A stretch of DNA of 64,000 nt from Bacteroidota bacterium (GTDB lineage Bacteria; Bacteroidota; Ignavibacteria; UBA10030; SZUA-254). This document shows positions 27,881-36,419 of the stretch, one piece after another; position 1 is the stretch's first letter; each line of letters starts with the position of its first letter. The stretch lies in assembly GCA_020056225.1 (NCBI GenBank), contig JAGVIE010000037.1:43060-107059 (forward strand). The letters run 5' to 3'. The notes below the pieces were generated by a model. The model did not search any database. It was given only the letters and a program-made list of their open reading frames with translations, and was not told the DNA's origin. The translations under genes and the position numbers were made by a program.

Positions 27881-29056
27881 ATGAAGATTCCTCTGAAATA
27901 TATAATAAGAAATCTCTGGACACGGCGACTCACTACGGCGCTAACAATTACCGGTGTTGCGCTTGTTGTCTTCGTCTTCTCTGCCGTTTTGATGATGGCA
28001 TATGGTATCCAGAAAACACTCGTTGAGACCGGATCGGATGATAACATCGTCATTCTGCGCAAGTCGGCTACATCCGAAATAACAAGCATCATCGTCAACG
28101 ATCAGGCGAACGTTATCAATACGTTGCCAAACATCGCGAAGACCTCAAACGGTAAACCGTTTATCTCGAACGAGATAGTTGCGATCATTAATCTTCAGTA
28201 TGATAAATCGGAAGTAGGATTCGGCAATATCACTGTACGTGGAATTACACCTGAAGGAGTTGAACTTCGTCCGAATGTAAAATTGATGGAAGGAAGAATG
28301 TTCCAATGGGGTTCGCGCGAAATTATCGTCGGGACATCCATCCATAAACGATTTAAAGGAGCAGGCATCGGGGATAAAGTGAAGTTCGGCGGAGATAACT
28401 GGACAATCGTAGGACGGTTCGATGCTGACGGCAGCGGCTTCGATTCAGAAATTTGGGGTGATGGAATCCAGCTTGCCCAGGCATTTGGTTATACAGGCGC
28501 ATACTCTTCTATCCTCGTTCGGCTTGAGCGGCAAAACGCTTTCAACGACTTCAAATCGGAATTCGAGAAAGACCTGCGTCTGCAAACTCTCGATGTAAAA
28601 CGTGAAAAAGTTTTTTACACGGAACAATCGGAAGTAATGGCAATGTTCATACGAATCCTCGGCATTGCAGTAACTATCATCTTCAGTCTTGGAGCGATGA
28701 TCGGCGCTATGATAACGATGTTTGCAGCAGTCTCTAATCGCACTGTTGAGATTGGCACATTGAGAGCGCTCGGATTCCGCCGCCGAAATATCCTTGCGGC
28801 ATTTCTTATTGAATCACTCCTGCTGTCGCTTATCGGCGGATTGGTTGGACTCATCCTTGCATCTTTTTTGCAATTCTTCAAAATCTCTATGATGAATTTC
28901 GGTTCGTTCGCAGAGCTTGCTTTCAGCTTCTCACTCTCACCATCGATTGTCATCAACTCGCTGATGTTCTCGGTGATCATGGGAATGATAGGTGGTTTTA
29001 TACCCGCCGTCCGTGCGTCTCGTTTAAATATTGTTAATGCACTTCGGGCATCGTAG
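27881..29056 (+). CDS. ABC transporter permease, FtsX/MacB family (2)
   Basis: A 391-residue partner of the preceding permease with the same topology: N-terminal helix (LTTALTITGVALVVFVFS), periplasmic domain with DNIVILRKSATSE, and C-terminal helices with VEIGTLRALGFRRRNILAAFLIESLLLS. The last residues (RASRLNIVNALRAS) are the usual MacB-family ending. It completes the adaptor-ATPase-permease-permease operon. The next gene begins 4 nt after its stop. Confidence 0.92.
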   Translation: MKIPLKYIIRNLWTRRLTTALTITGVALVVFVFSAVLMMAYGIQKTLVETGSDDNIVILRKSATSEITSIIVNDQANVINTLPNIAKTSNGKPFISNEIVAIINLQYDKSEVGFGNITVRGITPEGVELRPNVKLMEGRMFQWGSREIIVGTSIHKRFKGAGIGDKVKFGGDNWTIVGRFDADGSGFDSEIWGDGIQLAQAFGYTGAYSSILVRLERQNAFNDFKSEFEKDLRLQTLDVKREKVFYTEQSEVMAMFIRILGIAVTIIFSLGAMIGAMITMFAAVSNRTVEIGTLRALGFRRRNILAAFLIESLLLSLIGGLVGLILASFLQFFKISMMNFGSFAELAFSFSLSPSIVINSLMFSVIMGMIGGFIPAVRASRLNIVNALRAS

Positions 29057-29060
29057 TGAT

Positions 29061-29525
29061 ATGAAAACACTCAGAACTATTATATTTGCCATACTACTGA
29101 CCGGATTGTACAGCACGCAAACATTCAGCCAGAATCACGGTTTTGGAATTGGTATACTCATCGGTGAACCAACAGGCATCAGCATGAAAGGATGGTTATC
29201 ATCAAAGACTGCGATTGATGCCGGACTTGCCTGGTCGTTCGTGGAAGAAAGGTCTCTTCACTTTCATGCCGATTACATCTGGCATTCTTTGCATCGAATA
29301 GATAATCAGGATGAAATTCCTCTTTATTATGGAATTGGAGGACGCATCAAAATCAAAGGCGATCAAGACGCGCGGATCGGTCTGAGAATGGTTTTCGGGA
29401 TTGGATATATGTTCGAAGATGCCCCATTCGATTTATTTTTAGAAATCGCACCTATCCTCGATCTTGTACCATCGACGAAGATGAGCGCTAATGCGGGTTT
29501 CGGCGCAAGGTTCTTCTTCCATTGA
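29061..29525 (+). CDS. Small outer-membrane beta-barrel-like protein
   Basis: A 154-residue protein with a signal peptide (IIFAILLTGLYSTQTFS). The mature part has alternating glycine/hydrophobic strands (HGFGIGILIGEPTGISMKGW, AIDAGLAWSF, FHADYIWHS, YYGIGGRIKI, RIGLRMVFGIGYMF) and ends with an aromatic residue cluster (GARFFFH), as in eight-stranded outer-membrane barrels. I start at the ATG at 29061, where the signal begins, rather than at an upstream ATG in the previous gene. The position suggests co-expression with the efflux operon; the link is inference. Confidence 0.75.
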   Translation: MKTLRTIIFAILLTGLYSTQTFSQNHGFGIGILIGEPTGISMKGWLSSKTAIDAGLAWSFVEERSLHFHADYIWHSLHRIDNQDEIPLYYGIGGRIKIKGDQDARIGLRMVFGIGYMFEDAPFDLFLEIAPILDLVPSTKMSANAGFGARFFFH

Positions 29526-29535
29526 AGAATTTTCT

Positions 29536-29586
29536 CATTGAATCATTGATGAATTGAATTATCCAATGACTCAATGTAACAATGAA
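29536..29586. repeat. AT-rich imperfect inverted repeat (CATTGA words)
   Basis: Arms 29536-29557 and 29565-29586 match at 16 of 22 positions with a 7-nt loop, built of CATTGA/TCAATG words. A direct repeat TTCCATTGAAGAATT occurs on both sides (29517-29531 and 29600-29614). No coding potential. Confidence 0.5.
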
Positions 29587-29612
29587 TTAGTTCGACAATT
29601 TCCATTGAAGAA

Positions 29613-29643
29613 TTGCTTACAATTCAACTTTTTAGTATATTTG
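29613..29643 (+). promoter_or_regulatory. Candidate promoter of rpmB
   Basis: TTG (29613-29615), 20 nt, then TATATTTG (29636-29643), an exact match to the Bacteroidota TAnnTTTG element. It is 41 nt upstream of the rpmB start. Confidence 0.5.
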
Positions 29644-29683
29644 ACATACTCAAATCTGAAAATTAAGAAACATAGAGGTCATT

Positions 29684-29875
29684 ATGGCAAAAATTTGTGA
29701 AATCTGCGGAAAAAAACCTGTTACCGGACATAACATCAGCCACGCGCACAATAGAACCAAGCGTCGCTGGCTGCCGAACCTTCAGAATGTTCGTGCCCAG
29801 GTGAACGGCCGTACACAGCGTATGCGTGTTTGTACAAGTTGTATAAAGATCGGTAAGGTTTTAAAAGCGGCATAA
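29684..29875 (+). CDS. rpmB: 50S ribosomal protein L28
   Basis: A 63-residue large-subunit protein with the family start [29 protein letters not shown] and the ending [14 protein letters not shown]. Both CxxC pairs (C5/C8 and a later CTSC) are kept, so this is the zinc-binding (C+) form. Monocistronic, with a promoter-like element in front and a strong terminator behind. Confidence 0.97.
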   Translation: MAKICEICGKKPVTGHNISHAHNRTKRRWLPNLQNVRAQVNGRTQRMRVCTSCIKIGKVLKAA

Positions 29876-29896
29876 TCCATACCGGCTCTGTTTTTA

Positions 29897-29931
29897 AACC
29901 CATTCCATTTAGTAATGGAATGGGTTTTTTA
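29897..29931 (+). terminator. Intrinsic terminator of rpmB
   Basis: Perfect 13-bp stem: left arm 29897-29909 and right arm 29914-29926, loop TAGT, followed by a run of T to 29930. A textbook rho-independent terminator. Confidence 0.92.
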
Positions 29932-30280
29932 TTTTAAAGAGAATTAAGCCGTGAGCAACTGCGGGATAAACTACGTGTGGTGGCAGTTTCCAACATCGCG
30001 TTTTAAGCTGTTTTTCTTGTCACAAATAATGTGACAAAGAAATCATAAGATATGTGACAAAAAAATCACAAAAAATGCGGCAATAAAATCACAAATAATG
30101 TGGCAAAAAAATCATATCTAGTCTTACAAGATTTCCTTGACACTAATTTTATTATTTCGTAGTTTCATGTGTTGAGATGTTGAGGGTGTTATGATAGAGT
30201 GACTCATGCCAAGATACGATTGACTGCGGGTTCTGTGTATGTGATTATTCCGAGTTTATAAATATGAGACGAGAAAAACT
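29932..30280. other. 349-nt spacer without a gene; holds a tandem repeat
   Basis: No open frame of note on either strand. The middle third is a 23-bp tandem repeat (30020-30111). The last 160 nt before the lipoprotein gene contain a TTGACA-like hexamer near 30134, but no convincing paired -10 element. Upstream of the repeat I see nothing. Confidence 0.6.
30020..30111. repeat. 23-bp tandem repeat, four copies
   Basis: Four consecutive 23-nt units start at 30020, 30043, 30066 and 30089, each of the form TCACAAATAATGTGACAAAG plus three A, with a partial fifth (TCAT) at 30112. A palindrome TTGTCAC-N7-GTGACAA spans the first unit. Units differ at a few positions. There are no spacers, so it is not CRISPR. 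Confidence 0.85.
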
Positions 30281-31633
30281 ATGCGATTTCGATTTATTAT
30301 TTTCTCTGTAATTCTGATCCTGCAAATCTTGGTTGGCTTTGCATGCAGGGATAAAGTGACAGAGCCACTGTTGCATACATCTACCATCCAACTGACTGCT
30401 GACGATGTTGGAGTGACGGATGCATTACTCCGTTTGAAAATAACCGATACTAAAGAACAAAGAACCGATAGTTTTCAACTGCGAAGAAACGGGCAGGCAT
30501 TTTTCACTACTCACGGCTCGATTCTCGATACACTTATATTTGATGAGAACCTTCTTCCCAAACATACCTACACATACAAAGCTTACCGTCTTAATGGTAC
30601 AATAGTATTTGACTCCAGCGATGCGCTTACAATTAACACGATGGATACAACGAGCCACAACTTCACTTGGGAGATTGATACGCTTGGTGATGGCAACTCG
30701 AGTATGCTTAGAGATGTTGCGATAATAAATGATACATGTGTTTGGGCGGTGGGTGAAATTTATAAAAAAGATTCGACAGGTCAGTTTGAAACTGATTGTT
30801 ATGGTGCAGCAGTATGGAACGGTAAAAATTGGAATCTAATAAAAGTGCCTTACCATGATTACGGATCAACTAATACTTGGCCAGGGCCATTAAAATCAAT
30901 TTACAGTTTTGGACCAAATGAGGTTTATGTTACTTCCTCTGCCAATCTACTTAAATGGGATGGATCTACTTGGCAAGAAAAAGCATTCTTTATGACGGGA
31001 TTACCATTTAATGGACAAGTAAATAAAATGTGGGGCACGAGCGGTTCTAATATATACTGTGTTGGGAATAGTGGAGCTATCTATTTCTACGACGGCAGCA
31101 GTTGGGAGAAGATAGAGAGCGGTACGACATTGGATATACAAGATATCTGGGGTGCACAAAAGAAAACTGGTGAGTGGGAGATTCTTGCTGTGGCAGGTAA
31201 TCCGTATAAAAGTTTTGATAGAAAGGTACTCAGTATTTCAGGCACAACGGTTACAATCTTGTCCGACAGTGGGATCTATTGGCCCTTAAGTAGTGTATGG
31301 TTTTCACCCAATAGTCATTATTATGTCGTCGGAAGTGGGGTGTATGAGAAGCATTTTCTTTCTGAAAACAGATGGAAGAATGGTCCGCTAGATATTACAT
31401 CGCGCTACATCTTTCGTCTACGTGGGAATAACATTAATGATGTGATTGGTACCGGTGGTCAAGGTGAAGTAATTCATTTTAATGGTGTAAGCTGGAAAAG
31501 TTATTACGATGTAACAAAAATAGTTAATGGCAATTACTACAGTATTGCCATCAAAGGGAATTGGGTTGTTGCTGTTGGCCAAGAGAGTCCACGTGCAATC
31601 GTGGCTATCGGAAGCCATATAGAAAGGAGGTGA
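30281..31633 (+). CDS. Lipoprotein with beta-propeller-like repeats
   Basis: A 450-residue predicted lipoprotein: signal peptide ending VGFAC (cysteine at 22), then a fibronectin-like region (about 35-125) and from about 145 a series of blades with a shared pattern, for example AVWNGKNWNLIKVP, LLKWDGSTWQEKA, IYFYDGSSWEKIESG and VIHFNGVSWKSYYD, each preceded by a phrase such as NIYCVGNSG or EVYVTSS. This suggests a six- to seven-bladed propeller on the cell surface. Similar FCB proteins are often mislabelled glucosyltransferase; no catalytic motif is seen. Confidence 0.78.
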   Translation: MRFRFIIFSVILILQILVGFACRDKVTEPLLHTSTIQLTADDVGVTDALLRLKITDTKEQRTDSFQLRRNGQAFFTTHGSILDTLIFDENLLPKHTYTYKAYRLNGTIVFDSSDALTINTMDTTSHNFTWEIDTLGDGNSSMLRDVAIINDTCVWAVGEIYKKDSTGQFETDCYGAAVWNGKNWNLIKVPYHDYGSTNTWPGPLKSIYSFGPNEVYVTSSANLLKWDGSTWQEKAFFMTGLPFNGQVNKMWGTSGSNIYCVGNSGAIYFYDGSSWEKIESGTTLDIQDIWGAQKKTGEWEILAVAGNPYKSFDRKVLSISGTTVTILSDSGIYWPLSSVWFSPNSHYYVVGSGVYEKHFLSENRWKNGPLDITSRYIFRLRGNNINDVIGTGGQGEVIHFNGVSWKSYYDVTKIVNGNYYSIAIKGNWVVAVGQESPRAIVAIGSHIERR

Positions 31634-31660
31634 ATGCTGACGTTGAGCACCGAGCAAAAA

Positions 31661-31692
31661 CCCGTTCAAGATGTTCGTACCATCTGAACGGG
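31661..31692 (+). terminator. Hairpin between lipoprotein and protease genes
   Basis: Arms CCCGTTCAAGATG (31661-31673) and CATCTGAACGGG (31681-31692), pairing with one bulge. There is no U-tract after it, so it may be a weak terminator or an mRNA structure rather than an intrinsic terminator. Confidence 0.4.
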
Positions 31693-31828
31693 GCATGACA
31701 GCGAACCCGAACGGCACATGTCTATTGCAGTCTTGTCAACTGCACGTTTTTCCGTGTCGGCGTTTGCTGATTATAAGGTACAAAAAATCCATGAATGTTT
31801 CACATTTTACAACAAGGAGGAGAAAACA

Positions 31829-34800
31829 ATGAATAAGTTAAGATCATATTTCTCGATAATCATTTCTGTTCTCGGTTTCCTTTTAGTTCTTCAGAAAGTA
31901 AACACACCGGTCTTTGCACAAAACGTAGAAGCCCCTTCGCATGTGCAAACATATTCGCTGAGTTCCAGCAGCTTCAATGGAGGCGGCGAGGAAGCTTTGA
32001 TGTATAGTAACCAAGTACAAGTGAGCGGTGCCAAATGGCTACGAGTTCACTTTGCCTCTGCGAACTTAGGCAGCAACAGCTATATCACACTCACTTCAGT
32101 TCAAGACGGTGGTCAGCAACGATTAAACGGCATAACTATGTCACAATGGCAAAATTCCAGTGCGTACTTCAACGGTGATGCGGTCAGTATTGCTCTTCAC
32201 GTGGGTGCAGGCGATCAGGGAATAAGCTTCTCGGTTGATTATGTTGTTGTAGGTGACCCAAACTCTCCCTTAGGAATTCAAAGCCAATGTGGATTAACTG
32301 ATGATCGTGTTGCTTCAAATGATCCTCGTGTTGGACGATTGATGAATGTAGGGTGCACGGCTTGGCTGATCCCCAATGGTAAGCTTGTTACAGCCGGGCA
32401 CTGCTTAGAATACACTAACTTAGTGAACATCCTTGAATTCAATGTTCCAGCTTCGTCATCAGATGGAACTGTTCGCCATCCCGTACCAGAAAATCAATAT
32501 GCTGTGAACACCAACTCATTCGTTTATCACGCCAATGGAATCGGAGACGACTGGGGTGTATTTGAGGTTTGGCCTAATTCCAATACGGGTATGCTCCCAC
32601 TTGCTTGGCAAGGAGCTTCATTCACAGTTGTGCAAAACTTGGGACCATCAACGATCCGCATAACAGGTTACGGAGTGGATGATGGAAGTGCAAACCAGAC
32701 ACAGCAAACCGCTACCGGACCAAACGCAGGATCATCAGGGACGGTAATGCGATATGTAACCGATACCGAAGGAGGAAACTCTGGAGGCCCGATTATTGAT
32801 GAAAGCACGAACAATGCTGTTGGTGTTCACACCAATGGGGGTTGCGAAACCGATGGAACGGGTTACAACAGCGGCACGAGTGCTTTCAATACAGTTTTCT
32901 GGAATGCCTTACAAAGTACCATGCTAGCAATCGTCGACCAGATACTCGAAGACGGCATTACTACTGTGGATAGCGTTGGCTATTGGGAGACGAATCACTT
33001 CCAGATGTATCTTGCGCCAAATACCTTCTCATTTACCATTGGCACAAACGAGGTTCTTCGCAGTGCACAGAAAATAATCTCAGGTCAGAAATACAATAAT
33101 TGGACTGATTTTAGCGATGTTACCAATCATCATGTTTTTCCAATTACACCAACGACACCACCCAGCATGGTTACAAATTTTAAGTTAACCAACTCCGGCA
33201 TTGTCATCAAAACCGAGCTTCTCGATGCCCCCACTCTAAATTGTGGTACAGTAGAATTCAAAGACCCATGGTACGTTGGTAATACATCCCAATATTATGA
33301 ATCGCCTTACGGATATAGAAACTTAGGAGATTTTGCGATCTTTGAACAACGTTCTTCACCGTTTAACCCGAACACCAATCCAAGCGGACCGGGCTCAGAA
33401 TTCAAAGGCGTGTTCTTGAACCAGCGTGTTCAAGATGGTGTTTACTACTCCGTCCGTGCGCCGCAAACGCAAACCATCGGTAATTTTACATGTGTGTTCG
33501 ATCACTGGGATGCAACCGGTGCAGATATAACATCTTCAACCGATACTGTAACACCTGTCATCTTCCGCTCAGCCGATGCTGTCGTGAGAGCTATGTACAA
33601 AGCAACAAGCGCTTCTATAACCGTTCCAATAGATTCCGGATGGAATATGGTGAGTGTGCCTGATACAACGAACAATATGTACAAACTCAGCGTCTACCCC
33701 TATGCTCAAGATCAATCAGTATTTACTTCAAACGGAGGTCCGTATTATCTAGTCGATACACTCAAGGTGGGCAAGGGATACTGGATCAACTATCCGCCAA
33801 ATAGATTGGTAACCTATTCCGGTAAACCCGCCTTCAAAGTCGGTATTTCACTCAATACGGGATGGAACATGATTGGCTCATTATCTACACCGATCCAAAT
33901 TTCTTCTATCGATACGACGATTATTTACCCCTCGTCGTTCCGTGAATACGACTCAAGCGGATACCATTTAACTGAGTCTATCCGTGAAGGAATAGGATAT
34001 TGGGTTAAGGCGAAACAAGCTGGTACGTTATGGTTAGATGCAAGCTCGGCATTATCTATCCCGGAAAATACCATCGCATACCAGCCGCCTCCAGCTCCGG
34101 GTGTGCCTTCTACACCGGCGCTGCAAGCGCCAATCAACGGTGCAACAGGAATATCGCTTGCGCCTATACTTTACTGGTATCCCGCAGATGGTGCGGTAAC
34201 ATATCAACTGCAAGTATCTGCCTCATCCACATTTTCATCAACCGTCTTCAATCAAAGCGGTATTACAGCAACGAGTAAACAAATAGGCACACTCGCGTAT
34301 AGCACCAGGTATTACTGGCGTGTAAATGCAACAAACTTGTCAGGAACAAGTAATTGGTCGAACATCCGTTACTTTACAACCGAGAGCGCCCCGCCGCCGC
34401 CAACAGACCCATGTTTAACTACAAGCTCTATCTCAACGCTCGACCAGTTTACCGTGTCGGATGCTAGCGGAAAGAGACAGACTCTTTATGCCAAGAACGG
34501 CAAGATAAAACTTCACGGTAAATTTACCGACTTCGACATGCCTCCAGAGCCGGTTGGGGAAATATTTTATGTGAAGTTCAAATCGGATAAGTTACTTGAA
34601 AACATCCCGCCGGGGATGGGATTTATTAAGATACCGATCAAAGTTAAGAACGCGAAATATCCGATAACGGTTAATTGGAAGATAAAAGAAGAGAACGGTG
34701 TTAAATATTGGATAAGTAAGAGCGGCAACGATAATGATAAACAACCATTGAGTGGAAATGGATCGACAGGGCTGAGCAGTACAAAGGATGGCGATATCAT

Positions 34801-35152
34801 CATTATCGCGCAGGCAGTCGATCCGTGTGAGATTGTTTGGAAAGCCGGCGTTGGAGAAGGTGTGGATGAAAACAGCGCGTCGATACCGACGGAACACAAG
34901 CTTGAGCAGAATATTCCGAATCCGTTTAACCCATCTTCAATTGTTAATTATCAGTTACCAATTGACAATTGGGTAACGCTGAGAGTATACAACATACTTG
35001 GAAAGGAAGTAGCAACTCTTGTGGATGGATTTGAACCGGCGGGTTACAAGTCGGTAAACTTCGATGCATCCTCCCTGCCAAGCGGTGTATACTTCTACCG
35101 GATGATAGCCGGTAGTTATACCGATGTAAAGAAGATGATGGTGGCAAAGTAA
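31829..35152 (+). CDS. Secreted trypsin-like serine protease with T9SS sorting domain
   Basis: A 1107-residue secreted protein. An AAGGAGG ribosome site precedes the ATG at 31829, where the signal peptide begins, so the upstream part of the open frame (from 31718) is excluded. The protease domain (about 150-370) has the chymotrypsin-fold triad H191 (VTAGHC), D241 (GDDWGVF) and S318 (GGNSGGP). Next come two GWNM modules (about 603 and 677), a fibronectin type III-like domain (about 763-855) and a T9SS type A sorting domain from about 1022 (NIPNPFNPSS ... YNILGKEVATLVDGF). Probably an extracellular or surface proteinase feeding the amino-acid uptake systems; that link is inference. Confidence 0.92.
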   Translation: MNKLRSYFSIIISVLGFLLVLQKVNTPVFAQNVEAPSHVQTYSLSSSSFNGGGEEALMYSNQVQVSGAKWLRVHFASANLGSNSYITLTSVQDGGQQRLNGITMSQWQNSSAYFNGDAVSIALHVGAGDQGISFSVDYVVVGDPNSPLGIQSQCGLTDDRVASNDPRVGRLMNVGCTAWLIPNGKLVTAGHCLEYTNLVNILEFNVPASSSDGTVRHPVPENQYAVNTNSFVYHANGIGDDWGVFEVWPNSNTGMLPLAWQGASFTVVQNLGPSTIRITGYGVDDGSANQTQQTATGPNAGSSGTVMRYVTDTEGGNSGGPIIDESTNNAVGVHTNGGCETDGTGYNSGTSAFNTVFWNALQSTMLAIVDQILEDGITTVDSVGYWETNHFQMYLAPNTFSFTIGTNEVLRSAQKIISGQKYNNWTDFSDVTNHHVFPITPTTPPSMVTNFKLTNSGIVIKTELLDAPTLNCGTVEFKDPWYVGNTSQYYESPYGYRNLGDFAIFEQRSSPFNPNTNPSGPGSEFKGVFLNQRVQDGVYYSVRAPQTQTIGNFTCVFDHWDATGADITSSTDTVTPVIFRSADAVVRAMYKATSASITVPIDSGWNMVSVPDTTNNMYKLSVYPYAQDQSVFTSNGGPYYLVDTLKVGKGYWINYPPNRLVTYSGKPAFKVGISLNTGWNMIGSLSTPIQISSIDTTIIYPSSFREYDSSGYHLTESIREGIGYWVKAKQAGTLWLDASSALSIPENTIAYQPPPAPGVPSTPALQAPINGATGISLAPILYWYPADGAVTYQLQVSASSTFSSTVFNQSGITATSKQIGTLAYSTRYYWRVNATNLSGTSNWSNIRYFTTESAPPPPTDPCLTTSSISTLDQFTVSDASGKRQTLYAKNGKIKLHGKFTDFDMPPEPVGEIFYVKFKSDKLLENIPPGMGFIKIPIKVKNAKYPITVNWKIKEENGVKYWISKSGNDNDKQPLSGNGSTGLSSTKDGDIIIIAQAVDPCEIVWKAGVGEGVDENSASIPTEHKLEQNIPNPFNPSSIVNYQLPIDNWVTLRVYNILGKEVATLVDGFEPAGYKSVNFDASSLPSGVYFYRMIAGSYTDVKKMMVAK

Positions 35153-35172
35153 ACAAAAAGTACAATCTGCGC

Positions 35173-35206
35173 AAACCGACTCCGGCAATGGGGTCGGTTT
35201 TTTTAT
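35173..35206 (+). terminator. Intrinsic terminator after the protease gene
   Basis: Arms AAACCGACTCC (35173-35183) and GGGGTCGGTTT (35190-35200), an 11-bp stem with one G-U pair and a 6-nt loop, followed by seven T. Clear rho-independent terminator. Confidence 0.88.
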
Positions 35207-35276
35207 TTAAATTGATTTTCCGAGAAATTTGCAAATCACTCAATTTTTGGTAAATTACTTAAAACTTTGAGAGACG

Positions 35277-35897
35277 ATGTCGATCCCAAATTCACTGACA
35301 ATCTTCCGCATCCTGCTAACACCGGTATTCGTCATTCTGTTGTTTGCCGAATCTCCGTTGTTGAAACAAATATCATTGGTGGTGTATATCGTTGCCGCAC
35401 TTACCGATTGGTACGATGGATGGGTTGCGCGCAGATACGGATATGTTTCGCGCTGGGGACAATTCCTCGATCCTTTGGCTGATAAAATTCTCGCGCTAGC
35501 GGCATTGTTTTCTTTTGTTTACTTAAATCTTATCGATGGATGGATGGTGTGGATCATCGTTGTGCGCGATCTCCTTATTACCGGTTTAAGAAGCTACGCC
35601 GAGTGGAACGATAGACCGATAGTTACATCCAAAACCGCGCAGGCAAAAACATTCGGTGAATTCATCGTCATCTACTATATCCTGATACTCTACGTGGGAA
35701 GCAATGTTCAAATTCTCCGCAACGATTTTAGAGATTTGATTGAAACTCTTATGCATCCGCAAGTTTTATTCGGGATGATGCTGCTGGTAACGATATCCAC
35801 AATCGGAACCGGTGCGATGTATCTTTTTGATAACAGAAAACTAATTAGTGAACTACATGACAGATACTTTGGATCAGCAGAATCCGAACAAAAATAA
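35277..35897 (+). CDS. pgsA: CDP-diacylglycerol--glycerol-3-phosphate 3-phosphatidyltransferase
   Basis: Membrane enzyme making phosphatidylglycerol phosphate. The CDP-alcohol phosphotransferase motif D-x2-DG-x2-AR-x8-G-x3-D-x3-D is complete (D44, D47, G48, A51, R52, G61, D65, D69). About five or six hydrophobic helices; normal length (206). The next gene, pgpA, encodes the phosphatase for the next step and overlaps it by 41 nt, so the two steps are co-expressed. Confidence 0.94.
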   Translation: MSIPNSLTIFRILLTPVFVILLFAESPLLKQISLVVYIVAALTDWYDGWVARRYGYVSRWGQFLDPLADKILALAALFSFVYLNLIDGWMVWIIVVRDLLITGLRSYAEWNDRPIVTSKTAQAKTFGEFIVIYYILILYVGSNVQILRNDFRDLIETLMHPQVLFGMMLLVTISTIGTGAMYLFDNRKLISELHDRYFGSAESEQK

Positions 35898-36360
35898 TTC
35901 TATCCCATTTCTCACAAAATTTATTGCCACAGGTTTTTATTCCGGATACTCCCCTGTCGCTCCCGGCACAGCGGGAAGTGTCGTTGGAATTTTGTTTTTT
36001 TTGATCCCCGGTTTTGGAACTCCTATCCCATTAGCCACTGCCGTTATCATCGGGTTCTTCATCGGTACATATACTTCAAACCGGATGGAGAAACGATTTG
36101 GTGAAGATCCTTCAATAGTTGTTATCGACGAGATAGTAGGCATGTGGATATCTCTGCTCTTTTTACCTAACAACTTGTTTGTTATTTTTACGGCATTTAT
36201 CTTGTTCAGAATCTTCGACATAGTTAAACCTCAACCCGCACGATATATGGAAAAATTTCCGCACGGCTGGGGTATCATGTTAGATGATGTAGTAGCGGGC
36301 ATATATGCAAACGCCGCAACACAAATATTGATTTTAATAATTCCGAATATTACCGGATAA
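35857..36360 (+). CDS. pgpA: Phosphatidylglycerophosphatase A
   Basis: Removes the phosphate from phosphatidylglycerol phosphate in the inner membrane. Family motifs: GFYSGYSPVAPGTAGSVVG near the N-terminus and the acidic VVIDEIVGMWISLLFLP in the middle; three to four membrane helices. The ATG at 35857 is preferred over a GTG three codons upstream. Overlap with pgsA (41 nt) places two successive phospholipid-synthesis steps in one unit. Confidence 0.93.
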   Translation: MTDTLDQQNPNKNNSIPFLTKFIATGFYSGYSPVAPGTAGSVVGILFFLIPGFGTPIPLATAVIIGFFIGTYTSNRMEKRFGEDPSIVVIDEIVGMWISLLFLPNNLFVIFTAFILFRIFDIVKPQPARYMEKFPHGWGIMLDDVVAGIYANAATQILILIIPNITG

Positions 36361-36419
36361 CCGAAGCATACTCACGACGGGAAATGTTTAACATTTTTCA
36401 TTTTTTAGATTTGAAGTAA

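Noticed and set aside
30020..30111. Possible CRISPR array
   Set aside because: Units are 23 bp, contiguous and without unique spacers; no cas gene nearby.
30020..30111. CRP/FNR operators
   Set aside because: The TGTGA and TCACA words occur in the wrong order or with 5 or 8 nt between them instead of 6.
31718..31828. Extended start of the secreted protease
   Set aside because: The strong AAGGAGG site and signal peptide start at 31829; the extra 37 residues have no signal character.
34567..34899. Overlapping minus-strand frames of about 100 residues within the protease gene
   Set aside because: Shadows of the T9SS protein; no ribosome site or domain.
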